Of a stretch of DNA of 64,000 nucleotides, positions 52,866 to 61,600 are shown one piece after another. How positions within the stretch are numbered: position 1 is the stretch's first letter; the number at the start of each line of letters is the position of its first letter. The position numbers and the translations under genes were made by a program. This DNA is from DASSUC01 sp035649895 (lineage in GTDB: Bacteria; Actinomycetota; Actinomycetes; Mycobacteriales; Micromonosporaceae). The notes under the pieces were generated by a model, which made no database searches, was not told the origin of the DNA, and saw nothing but the letters and a program-made list of their open reading frames with translations. The stretch is from positions 1 to 64,000 of the forward strand of contig DASRIS010000085.1 in NCBI GenBank assembly GCA_035649895.1, read 5' to 3'.

Positions 52866-52951
52866 CGGAGAGGGCAGGATTCGAACCTGCGCGGGCTTGC
52901 GCCCGGCTGGGCCAGGCCCAGCCCCCGGTCGGCCACTACGGGCACCTCTCC
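52866..52951 (-). tRNA. Class II tRNA-Ser-like gene with non-canonical anticodon loop
   Basis: The 86-base sequence folds as a complete class II tRNA. The acceptor stem is GGAGAGG/CCTCTCC (7/7 pairs). The D stem is CCCG/CGGG with loop TAGTGGCCGAC. The anticodon stem is GCTGG/CCAGC. The variable arm is CGGGC-GCAA-GCCCG. The T arm is GCAGG-TTCGAAT-CCTGC. The discriminator is G73; CCA is not encoded. The long variable arm, GGAG start and G73 are seryl-tRNA features. The anticodon loop, GCCTGGC, has C at position 33 instead of U and a CTG triplet at 34-36, and can partly pair with itself, so it probably does not decode. SerRS does not read the anticodon, so charging remains possible. See findings. 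Confidence 0.82.
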
Positions 52952-53298
52952 AGGCGTGCTGCGGTCGTACTGCGTCGTACTCGGTGGTGCTTGGGGTTGG
53001 TCCCGGCGGTCCGTCAGCGCCGCTGGGAGCCTCACCGGTCCTTGCGGTCCTGCCTGTCGCCTGAGAAAAGGTTGCGGCACCTGGGTGACAGGGCTCTGAC
53101 GCTGCGCTGATGCCGCCGGACGGCGGCTGGTGCCGCTGGTGGGGGCGGGGACGGGCGGACGCGGCTGGCCCGGACGGCAGGGCCGGAACGGTCGTGGCCC
53201 CTAAATGGGGGGCATGAGTCGATCTTCCGAAAGGTCTATTTTCCGATCACGGCGAACTGCCGGTATGCGGTCCGCGAGCCCACCTACTACCGATCGAC

Positions 53299-53312
53299 GA
53301 AGAACGTTCTTC
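53299..53312. promoter_or_regulatory. 14-bp palindrome upstream of the SARP gene
   Basis: GAAGAACGTTCTTC is a perfect palindrome ending 21 bases before the regulator start, in a locally AT-rich part of the 382-base gap 52952-53333. It is a likely operator for autoregulation or a gamma-butyrolactone-type or other repressor; the class is not assignable. A direct repeat of GTACGAC lies near 52965-52985 just upstream of the tRNA-like gene; nothing else is seen in the gap. Confidence 0.5.
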
Positions 53313-53333
53313 CGTTCGTCCAGGGGGTTTCCG

Positions 53334-54128
53334 GTGAGATTCTGCGTCCTAGGTCCCGTCGGCATTGAGAGCGGGGGCACCTTTGTGGAGCTTCAGGGGG
53401 CCGCCCAGCGGACCCTGTTGGTCGCGCTGCTGATCAGCCGCGGCGCGGCGGTACGAGCCGAGGCACTGACCTACGAGATCTGGGGTGAGAGCTGGCCCCG
53501 GCGACCAGACAACGCGCTGCACGCACAGGTCAGCCGCTTGCGGCGGCGGCTGGACGCGCTGGAGCCGGGAAGGTCCGGCGGTCCGCGGCTGGTCAGCTCC
53601 TCCTGTGGCTACCGGCTGCTGCTGCGCGAGGACGAGCTCGACATCGCCGTTTTCACCCGCGAGCTGCACGAGGTGAGCAGCGACCCGATGATGAGCCCGG
53701 AGCAGGTGGTCCAGCGGCTGCGAGGCGCGCTGGCCCTGTGGCGGGGGCCGGCGTTCGGCGGCACCGCCTCCGGCCCGGCCGGCCAGGCGGCGGCGGTCCG
53801 GTTCGAGGAGTCCCGGACGGCGGCGCTGGCGCTGCTGTTCGACAACGAGCTGCGGGCCGGCCGGCACGCCGAGATTGTGGCCGAGCTCAGCGAGCTGGTC
53901 GAGGCGGAGCCGCTCAACGAGCGGCTGTGCGAGCAGCTGATGGTCGCGCTCTACCGCTCTGGGCGGCAGACCGCGGCGCTCACCGTGTACCAGCGGACCT
54001 GGGCGCGGCTCAACGAGGAGCTGGGGATCGAGCCATCCCCGGCGCTGCGCAACCATCAGCGCGCGGTCCTCGCCCACGACCCGGCGCTGCACGCCGCCGC
54101 TAACCACGCCCTGCTGCGCACCGCCTGA
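53334..54128 (+). CDS. SARP-family (AfsR/SARP) transcriptional activator
   Basis: This 264-residue regulator starts with GTG 53334 (RFCVLGPVGIES), which follows CAGGGGG. Residues about 1-95 are the OmpR-like DNA-binding domain (LVALLISRGAAVRAEALTYEIWGESWP, NALHAQVSRLRRRLDAL). Residues about 100-250 are the BTAD helices (LVEAEPLNERLCEQLMVALYRSGRQTAALTVYQRTWARLNEELGIEPSPAL). SARPs switch on antibiotic clusters, so this is probably the cluster activator. Confidence 0.9.
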   Translation: MRFCVLGPVGIESGGTFVELQGAAQRTLLVALLISRGAAVRAEALTYEIWGESWPRRPDNALHAQVSRLRRRLDALEPGRSGGPRLVSSSCGYRLLLREDELDIAVFTRELHEVSSDPMMSPEQVVQRLRGALALWRGPAFGGTASGPAGQAAAVRFEESRTAALALLFDNELRAGRHAEIVAELSELVEAEPLNERLCEQLMVALYRSGRQTAALTVYQRTWARLNEELGIEPSPALRNHQRAVLAHDPALHAAANHALLRTA

Positions 54129-54187
54129 GCTGAGCGGGTGCCTGGCCGCAGCGGTGGCCGCCCGCCGCCCGATGGCGCCCGGGCCGG

Positions 54188-54247
54188 CCGCCGCCCGGCC
54201 TGGGCGTCAACCCGGCGCCGCCGCCCGGCCTGGGCGTCAACCCGGCG
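54188..54247. repeat. 30-bp tandem duplication at the MFS gene end
   Basis: Two perfect copies of a 30-base unit (54188-54217, 54218-54247) lie around the 3' end of the exporter gene; each includes a TCA stop in the exporter frame. The duplication leaves the product unchanged. Confidence 0.8.
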
Positions 54248-55673
54248 CCGCCGAACGCGGCAGGAGCCGCACCAGCGCCGTCACGACGAGCGTCAGCGCC
54301 AGCAGGTAGACCACGCTGAGGCCGAGTGCCCGCGGAAAGTCCGCCGGCACCGCGTCGTGGCCCAGCGCGCCGTAGAAGACGACGCCGATGAGCGCGATGC
54401 CGAGCGCGTTGCCGACCTGCGTCGCGGTGGAGAGCAACCCGGAGGCGGCGCCGGCGTACTGGCTGGAGACCCCGGCCAGAGTGAACGAGGCCAGTGGCGC
54501 CATCACCAGCCCTATCCCGACGCCGACGACGACGAGCGCCGGGGTGAGCGTGCCCACGCCGCCGGTGGTGCCGGTCGCGGCGACCGCGATGCCGAGCAGC
54601 ACCCAGCCCGCCGCCAGCACCGACGCGCCGATAACCAGGGCACGCCGCCCCAGTCGGTCCACCAGCTGCGGGCCGGCCGCCGACGCCGCCACGAACCCGA
54701 CGCCGACCGCGACGAAGACCCAGCCCGACCCCAGCGCGTCCAGCCCGCGCCCGAACTGGAGGTAGAGCGCGAGCACCAGGAAGAAGGACGCGAGCGCGGA
54801 GTGGAAGGCCACCACCGCGGCCACGCCCAAGCTGAACGAGCGAAGCCGGAACAGCGTGAGGTCGACCAGTGGGGAGCCGCCCCGGGCCGCGCGGCGGCGC
54901 TGGTGGGCGACGAACGCGGCCAGCACCGGCAGCGCCGAGGCCAGGCACAGCCACGACCAACCCGGCCACCCCTGCTGCCGCCCCTCGGTCAGCGGCAGCA
55001 GGACCGCGACCAGCCCCAGCGTGACCAGCGTCGCCCCGGGCAGGTCGAGGGTGGGGCGGCCGGCCGCCCGGGACTCGGGCACCAGCGCGGGTACCAGCGC
55101 CAGCGCCGCCAGGCCGACCGGGATGTTGACCAGGAAGCACATCCGCCAGCCCAGGCCCAACGGATCAGCCTGGATCAGCAGCCCGCCGATGAGCTGCCCG
55201 AAGACACCGGCGAGCCCCAGCACCAGGCCGACCGCGTTGAACGCCCGGGCCCGGTCGGCGCCGGTGTAGACCAGGCCGAGGATCGCCAGCTCCTGGGGGG
55301 CCAGCAGCGCCGAGGCGAGCCCCTGCCCGATGCGCCCGGCGACCAGGGTCGCCGCGTTCGGGGCCAGCCCGCACACCAGGGAGGCGAGCACGAACCCGGC
55401 GAGGCCGATCGCGAAGACCCGCCGCCGCCCGTAGATGTCGCCGAGCCGGCCGCCGGTGATCAGGCCCGCCGCCGCGGCCAGCCCGTAGCCGGCGACCACC
55501 AGCTCGACCGAGGTGGGACCGAGGTGCAGGTCCTCCTGCATCGACGGGATCGCCACGTTGACGATGAAGAAGTCCAGCGTGATCATGAACGCGCCGGTCA
55601 GGATGACCGGCAGGGTGGCCCAGTACCGCCAACCGGCCGGGGCCCCCGGCCGGGTTCGGGTGTGCGTGACCAT
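54237..55673 (-). CDS. MFS drug exporter, DHA2 (14-TM, EmrB/QacA) family
   Basis: This 478-residue exporter has about 14 membrane segments, motif A (GGRLGDIYGRRRVFAIGL) and the DHA2 motif near TM1 (LDFFIVNVAIPSMQEDL). It uses the proton gradient to expel drugs, and here probably exports the cluster product for self-resistance. It heads or ends a minus-strand group that continues with thioesterases and the PKS. Confidence 0.92.
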   Translation of the reverse strand: MVTHTRTRPGAPAGWRYWATLPVILTGAFMITLDFFIVNVAIPSMQEDLHLGPTSVELVVAGYGLAAAAGLITGGRLGDIYGRRRVFAIGLAGFVLASLVCGLAPNAATLVAGRIGQGLASALLAPQELAILGLVYTGADRARAFNAVGLVLGLAGVFGQLIGGLLIQADPLGLGWRMCFLVNIPVGLAALALVPALVPESRAAGRPTLDLPGATLVTLGLVAVLLPLTEGRQQGWPGWSWLCLASALPVLAAFVAHQRRRAARGGSPLVDLTLFRLRSFSLGVAAVVAFHSALASFFLVLALYLQFGRGLDALGSGWVFVAVGVGFVAASAAGPQLVDRLGRRALVIGASVLAAGWVLLGIAVAATGTTGGVGTLTPALVVVGVGIGLVMAPLASFTLAGVSSQYAGAASGLLSTATQVGNALGIALIGVVFYGALGHDAVPADFPRALGLSVVYLLALTLVVTALVRLLPRSAAPG

Positions 55674-55715
55674 CGGCTGCCCTGCCTTCGGTAGCGGGTG
55701 GGTCCCGGCCAGCGC

Positions 55716-56135
55716 CTAGCGCAGCACCGCCTGGGTCTGGGTCACCTGCGCGACCCGGTCGCCGTCCTCGTCACGCAGGTCGGTCTGGACCACGATGACC
55801 GTCCGGCCCGCGTGCAGCGGGCGGGCCGAGGCGGTCACCACCCCGCCGCGGACCGCCCGAAGAAAGTTGACCTTGAGCTCGATCGTGGTGGTGCTGGCGC
55901 CTTCAGGCAGGTTGAGGTACGCGCACACGCCCGCCGCCGCGTCGGCCAGCGTCACCAACGCGCCTCCGTGCAGCGCCCCGCCGACGGTGCACCGGTGCGC
56001 CGCCCACGGCAGCCGGGCGGTGACCTCGGCCGGGTCGAGGGCGAGGAACTCGATGCCCACCGTGGCCGCGAACGGGGTGGCCTCCAGCAGCATGCGCGGG
56101 TCGAGTACGGGTCCGTTGGGAGGGGTCTCGGTCAC
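55716..56135 (-). CDS. Hot-dog thioesterase (PaaI-like)
   Basis: This 139-residue protein has a single hot-dog domain: VGIEFLALDPAEVTARLPWAA, CTVGGALHGGALVTLADAAAG and IELKVNFLRAVRGGVVTASARPLHAGR. It hydrolyses acyl-thioesters. GTG 56135 overlaps the type II thioesterase stop by four bases, so it is made with that enzyme. Confidence 0.88.
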   Translation of the reverse strand: MTETPPNGPVLDPRMLLEATPFAATVGIEFLALDPAEVTARLPWAAHRCTVGGALHGGALVTLADAAAGVCAYLNLPEGASTTTIELKVNFLRAVRGGVVTASARPLHAGRTVIVVQTDLRDEDGDRVAQVTQTQAVLR

Positions 56136-56902
56136 CGCTCGTCCACCAGCCGCCGCAGGTGCCGGGTCAGGTCGGCGGTGACGGCCAGCGCGTGCTCCTC
56201 GATGTAGAAGTGCCCGCCCGGGTACTCGCTGTTGCCGAGGTACTGGCGGGTCCGGGCGGGCCAGCTGCCCATCGCCCCGGGCAGCATCAGCGGGTCGGAC
56301 CTGCCGCCGTAGGAGACCACCGGGCACGAGACGACCACGTTGTCGTCCGGGGCGGTGGCGCAGACCGCCAGGTCCGCGCGCAGGGCCGGGATGACGAGCG
56401 CGAGCAGCTGCGGGTCCTCGTACACGTTCTCCGGCAGCGAGCCGAGCGCGATGATCCACTCCTTGAGCTCGGACTCGGGCAGCTGGCTGTGCTCCAGGGT
56501 CGGCGTGCGGAAGCCCTCCGGTGCCCAGCCCGAGGCGGCGACCAGGACCGGGCCCGGCCGGCCGCTCCGCTCGATCGCCCCGGCCAGCCGGTACGCCAGC
56601 TGCGCGCCCATGCAGTGCCCGAAGAAGGCGTACGGCCGCTCGTCGAGCTCGGCGGTGACGACCTCGTGCAGCGCCGTCAGCAGCTCAGGCATCTTCGCGT
56701 ACCCCGGCTCGGCCAGCCGCTGCTGGCGCCCTGGCAGCTGCACGCTCTGGTGCCCGATGGAGGGCGGCAGCAGCCCGCCCCACTCCTTGTAGATGGTGAC
56801 CCCGCTGCCGGCGTGCGGGAAGAGGAAGAGCCGTAGGGCGGCGTCCGGGTCGACCTCGGCCGGCTCGAACCACCGGCCCGCGGTCACGGTGCCGTTGGGC
56901 AT
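56132..56902 (-). CDS. Type II thioesterase with cysteine at the nucleophile position
   Basis: This 256-residue alpha/beta hydrolase resembles editing thioesterases that clear stalled carrier proteins: RLFLFPHAGSGVTIYKEW, VQLPGRQQRLAEPG and PYAFFGHCMGAQLAYRLA. The usual GHSMG serine is Cys97 here. The His region is GGHFYIEEHA. A Cys nucleophile is known in a few thioesterases and may favour transfer over hydrolysis. It lies beside the PKS, which it probably serves. Confidence 0.9.
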   Translation of the reverse strand: MPNGTVTAGRWFEPAEVDPDAALRLFLFPHAGSGVTIYKEWGGLLPPSIGHQSVQLPGRQQRLAEPGYAKMPELLTALHEVVTAELDERPYAFFGHCMGAQLAYRLAGAIERSGRPGPVLVAASGWAPEGFRTPTLEHSQLPESELKEWIIALGSLPENVYEDPQLLALVIPALRADLAVCATAPDDNVVVSCPVVSYGGRSDPLMLPGAMGSWPARTRQYLGNSEYPGGHFYIEEHALAVTADLTRHLRRLVDER

Positions 56903-56954
56903 GGTGCCTCCTGGGTGCTGGGTCGCGGGGTGGCTGCTGCGTCGTCGCCGGCCG

Positions 56955-58538
56955 TCACGCGGCCACCGGGGTTCGCTGCGCTCGCAGCATCTCCCGCACG
57001 GCCCGGCGCAGGACCTTCCCGGACGGGTTGCGGGGCAGGTCGGTGACGAAAGTGTACCCAGTTGGGATCTTGAAATCAGCGATCCGTCCCTTGAGGAACG
57101 TCATCAGCTCCCGCGGTGTGGCCTGCTGGTCCGGCCGCAGCACCACGCAGGCGTGGACCGCCTCACCCCAGCGCGGGTCAGGCACTCCGACCACGGCGAC
57201 GTCGGCGACGGCCGGGTGGTCGCCCAGCGCCTTCTCCACCTCGGCCGGGTAGATGTTCTGCGCGGCGACGATGATCGTGTCGTTGATGCGGTCGTAGAGG
57301 TAGAGGTACCCGTCCTCGTCGAGGTAGGCGGCGTCGCCCATGTAGAGCCACTCGCCGCGCAGCGTCCTGGCCGTCGCGTCGGGCAGGTTCCAGTATCCCA
57401 GCATGCGGGCTTTGGTGCGGACGCAGACCTGGCCCACCTCGCCGGGCGGCAGCTCGTTGTCCGCATTGTCCACGATCTTGATCTCGCTACCCGGGCAGGC
57501 CCGGCCCACCGAGCGCAGCAGCGGGCTGCCCGGCACGTGCGCGGCGGGTGGCAGGATCGTGGCGGCGGCGCCGGTCTCGGTGCTGGCGTAGAGCTGTGCG
57601 AACTCGCAGCCGATGAGGTCGAGGCACTGCCGCAGCAGGCTGTCCGAGATCGGGGCGGCGCCGTAGGTCACCTTGCGCATCGACTGGAACGTCTGCCTTG
57701 TCACGCCCGGCTCGGCGAGGACCATCTGCAGCATCGCCGGGGCTGCATAGGTGACCGTCACCCCGTACTCGCGGATCAGCCGGACCGCCTCCTGAGCCTG
57801 GAAGGCCCGCATCACCACGCTGGTGGCACCGGCGACGAACCCGTGCATGAACCAGGCGAAGCCGGCCACGTGGAAGCCCGGGAAGGAGATCAGGTTGACG
57901 TCGTCGGCGAGCCAGTCGACCCACTCGCCGATCTGGTCGCCGGCCGCCTCGACATACGTGAAGAAGCTGCGGTGGGCGAGGATCGCGCCTTTGGGCAGGC
58001 CGGTCGTGCCGCTGGTATAGAGCTGCACTACCGGGTCGTCCGGGCCGGTGCCCGGGTCGAGGTCGGTGTCGGGCTGCCCGGCGGTCCACCCGCGCAGCCC
58101 GGCCCCCCGGGACCCGGCCGAGTCGAGCTGCACCACGCCGCGCAGCAGCGGCAGGTCATCGCGGACCCGCTCCACGACCGGCAGGTACGCGCCCTCCATG
58201 AAGAGCAGCTCGGCGCCGGAGTCGCGCAGGATGTGGTCGACCTCGCCGGAGGTGAGCCGCCAGTTGATCGGGACCAGCACACAGCCGCTCTTGGCACAGG
58301 CCAGCGCGACCTCGTAGTAGTGCTCGGACTCCTGGCCCAGGTAGGCCACTCGGGCGGCCAGGCCGAGCCCGGCCGCGTGCAGCGCGTGCGCGGTACGGTT
58401 GCTCTCCCGGTGCAGCTCGGCGAAGGTCGTCCGGCGCTGCTCGCAGATGATCGCCGGGTGGTCGGGGCGGGCCGCCGCGTTGGCGGCCGACGCTGCGGTC
58501 AGCGTGGTGGGGCGGTCGGGTTCGGGGGTAGGGGGCAT
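56955..58538 (-). CDS. Fatty acyl-CoA/AMP ligase
   Basis: This 527-residue adenylating enzyme has TSGTTGLPKGAILAHRSF, YASTETGAAATIL, WLYMGDAAYLDEDGYLYLYDR and the C-terminal lysine region NPSGKVLRR. It activates a carboxylic acid as acyl-CoA or loads it on a carrier. GGAGGG precedes ATG 58538. It may provide the PKS starter or couple an acyl unit in assembly. Confidence 0.9.
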   Translation of the reverse strand: MPPTPEPDRPTTLTAASAANAAARPDHPAIICEQRRTTFAELHRESNRTAHALHAAGLGLAARVAYLGQESEHYYEVALACAKSGCVLVPINWRLTSGEVDHILRDSGAELLFMEGAYLPVVERVRDDLPLLRGVVQLDSAGSRGAGLRGWTAGQPDTDLDPGTGPDDPVVQLYTSGTTGLPKGAILAHRSFFTYVEAAGDQIGEWVDWLADDVNLISFPGFHVAGFAWFMHGFVAGATSVVMRAFQAQEAVRLIREYGVTVTYAAPAMLQMVLAEPGVTRQTFQSMRKVTYGAAPISDSLLRQCLDLIGCEFAQLYASTETGAAATILPPAAHVPGSPLLRSVGRACPGSEIKIVDNADNELPPGEVGQVCVRTKARMLGYWNLPDATARTLRGEWLYMGDAAYLDEDGYLYLYDRINDTIIVAAQNIYPAEVEKALGDHPAVADVAVVGVPDPRWGEAVHACVVLRPDQQATPRELMTFLKGRIADFKIPTGYTFVTDLPRNPSGKVLRRAVREMLRAQRTPVAA

Positions 58539-58600
58539 GCTCCCTCCAGAGCTCGGCGGTTGGCGGGGTCGGGTACGGGCTGGCCGGCGGGCCGGTGAGG

Positions 58601-61600
58601 TCAGCCGACCGGCTCCGGCACGGGCTGATGGTGCTCCGGCACGGGCCGGTGGTGCTCCGGCACGGGCTGGTGGCGCTCCGGCACGAGCTGGTGGTGCTCC
58701 GGCACGAGCTGGTGGTGGAGGAAGTCGGCCAGCCGCGCGGCGCACGGGTGGTCGAACGGGGCCGACGCCGGCAGCGGCACCCGGAACGTGGCCTCCAGCG
58801 CGTTCTTCAGCTCGACCGCCAGCAACGAGTCCAGGCCCAGGTCGACGAACTCGATGTCGGGCTCCACCGCGTCCACGTCCTCCAGGTGCAGCACGCCGGC
58901 CACCTTCGCCCGGACCAGGTCCTCGATGGCCGCGGCCCGCTCGCCGCTCGGCGCGGCCAGCAGCGCGTCCAGGTCGACCGCGCGGGCCGGCGCCCCGCCC
59001 CTGGTGAGATCGACGAGCATCGCGTTGACCAGCGGCTTGCCGGCGAGGTAGCGGTCCCAGTCGCACTCGCCGACGCCCACCTGGGTCACCGGCTGCGCCA
59101 GCAGCGACGCCAGGGTCGACAGGGCCCGGGCCGGGGTGAAGAACCGGATGCCCTCGGCCTCCAGCGCCTTGATGTGCTGGCGGCTCAGCCGCGCCGACAT
59201 GCCAGCGTCGGACCAGGGGCCCCAGTTGAGGCTGAGCCCCGGCAGGCCCTGCCGCACCCGCCAGTGGACCAGGCCGTCCAGGAAGGCGTTGGCCGCGGCG
59301 TAGTTGGCCTGGCCGGCGCCGCCGAGCACCGCGGCGGCGGACGAGTACGCCACAAAGAAGCCGAGCTCAGGCAGGTCGTGGGCGGCCTCGTGGAGCAGCG
59401 CGCCGCCGTACACCTTGGACCGGAAGAGGGCGTCGAGGGTCTCCCAGGTGGTCGCCGCCACCGGCTTGTCGTCGAGCAGCCCGGCCGCGTGCACAATGCC
59501 ACCCACCGGGTACGGGCCGGCGCGCAGCTCGCTCATCATCTTGCCCACGGCGCCGGGGTCGCCGATGTCGGCGGCGTAGACGGTGACCTGCGCCCGCTCG
59601 CGCAGCCGCTGCCACAGCTCACCGGCGTCGGCAGCCGGCGAGCCACTCCGGCTCACCAGCGCCAGGTGGCGCGCGCCCAGCTCGACCAGCTTCTCCGCGG
59701 TGGCCAGGCCCAGCGCACCCAGCCCACCGGTGACCAGGTAGGTGTGGTCAGGGTGGACGGTGACCGCGCCGGGCGCCTTGCCCGCCATACCGCCGTTGCC
59801 ATCCACACCGCTGTTGCTCTCCGTCCTGGTGTCGTGCTCTGCGCTGGTGTCGTGCTCCGTGCTGGTGTCGTGCTCTGTGCCGGGCAGCAGCCGTGGCACG
59901 TGGCGCTCGCCCTCCCGAAACGCCACCTGGTACTCGCCGCTGTCGGCCGCAGCCAGCTCTGCGACGAGCGGCTCGGCGCCGCCGGCCGCGGGCAGGTCGA
60001 CCAGGGTGACCCGGTAGGTCGGGTACTCGTTGAACAGGACCCGGCCGAAACCCCACAGGGTCGCCGCGGCCAGGTCCTCGCCGGTGCCAGCGGCGTCGCC
60101 AGGCAGCCACTGCGCCCGTGCGGTCACCAGCCATAGCCGCTGGTTGCGGCCGAAGCCCTCCCGGGTGAGCACGCCGAGCAGGTCGAGCAGGCCGCGGTAG
60201 TTGCGCTCGCATCCGGCCCGCAGGCTGGCGGCGCTCACCGGCGAGACCGCCAGGCCCCCGGCCCCCGGGCCCTCCGCCGTTGGCTCCCCGGCCCCTGGGC
60301 TCTCCGCCGTTGGCTCCCCGGCCCCTGGGCTCTCCGCCGCCGAACCCCGGTCCGGGCCTTCCGGCCGCCAGAACCAGCAGACGTCGGTGACCCGCCGGTC
60401 CCGCAGTACCTCGCCGGCCGCCTCAGCCCGTACGGCCAGGGAGACCTCGACCCCGGCCCGGTCGGCCGCCGCCGCGAGCGGGGTGAGCAGCGGCTCCTCA
60501 AGGTTGACCGCGAGGACGTGCCGCGGCGGCGCTGGGTGGCCCGGCAGCGGTTGCGGCACCCAGCGCACATGGTGCAGGAAAGGCAGGGCCGCCGCCTCGT
60601 CCCCGGCGGACAGGCTGGCGCCGGGGCCGCCGGCCGTGCGGGCGCCCAACCCGTGCCGGTTGCCCTCCACCGGCAGCCAGTACCGCCTGCGGTCAAAGCC
60701 GTACGTGGGCAGGGTCGTCTTGCGGCGCTCCCGGCCGCGGTGGAACCCGGCCCAGGACACGGCCAGGCCGGCGACGTAGAGCTGCGCGACCGAGCGGCGG
60801 ATGGTGGCCGCCTCGACGTCCTGCCGGCGCAGGCTCGCCAGCGGATGGTGGCGCCCGGCCGGCAGGCACTGCCGGGCCAGCGACAGCAGCGCCGCGGAGG
60901 GGCCCACCTCCACGAGGACGTGCCGGCCGCGCCGGTCCACGGTACGCATCGCGGCCTCGAACTGCACCGGCTCGGCGATGTGGCGTACCCAGTAGTCCGC
61001 GGTCGCCACCTCGGCCGGCCGCGCCACCTCGCCGGTGCGGTTGGTGACCAGCGTGAGCGTGGGCTCCCGGAAACGCACCCCGCGCAGGGCCTCGCGGAAG
61101 TCGTCGAGCACCTCGTGCATCAGCGGCGAGTGGAAGGCGTGCGACACCGACAGCGGGCTGACCCGTACCCCGCGCTCCCGCAGGGCCGCCACCACCTCGG
61201 CGAGCGAGTCCCGGCCGCCCGACACCACGCACTGCCGCGGCGAGTTGACCGCGGCCAGCGCCAGGTCCGCCCGGCCGGCGAGCAGCGGGGCGACCTCGTC
61301 GGCCGGCGCGTCAACGGCGGCCATCCCGCCCGGGGCGGAGACCGACTGCATCAGCCGGCCCCGCGCCGCCACCAGGGCAGCGGCGTCCGCCAGCGAGAAC
61401 AGCCCGGCCACCGCCGCGGCGGCCACCTCGCCGACGCTGTGCCCCACCAGCGCGCTGGGGCGTACCCCCCAGGAGAGCCAGAGCTTGGCTACCGCGTACT
61501 CCAGCGTGAACAGGGCCGGCTGGGCGTACTGGGTCTGGTGCACCGCCTGCGGGTCCGGGTCCTCGTCGAGCAGCAGCGCCTTCACCGAGCGGTCCAGGTA

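Noticed and set aside
52911..52917. Reading the CTG in the anticodon loop as a true tRNA-Gln(CUG)
   Set aside because: Gln tRNAs are class I with a short variable loop; this one has a long variable arm, Ser-type acceptor and G73, and lacks U33.
52739..53080. N-terminal extension of the glycosyltransferase by 114 codons
   Set aside because: The extension reads straight through the tRNA-like gene (its tail gives the RFESCP artefact); MKVGIATVG at 52738 is the family N-terminus.
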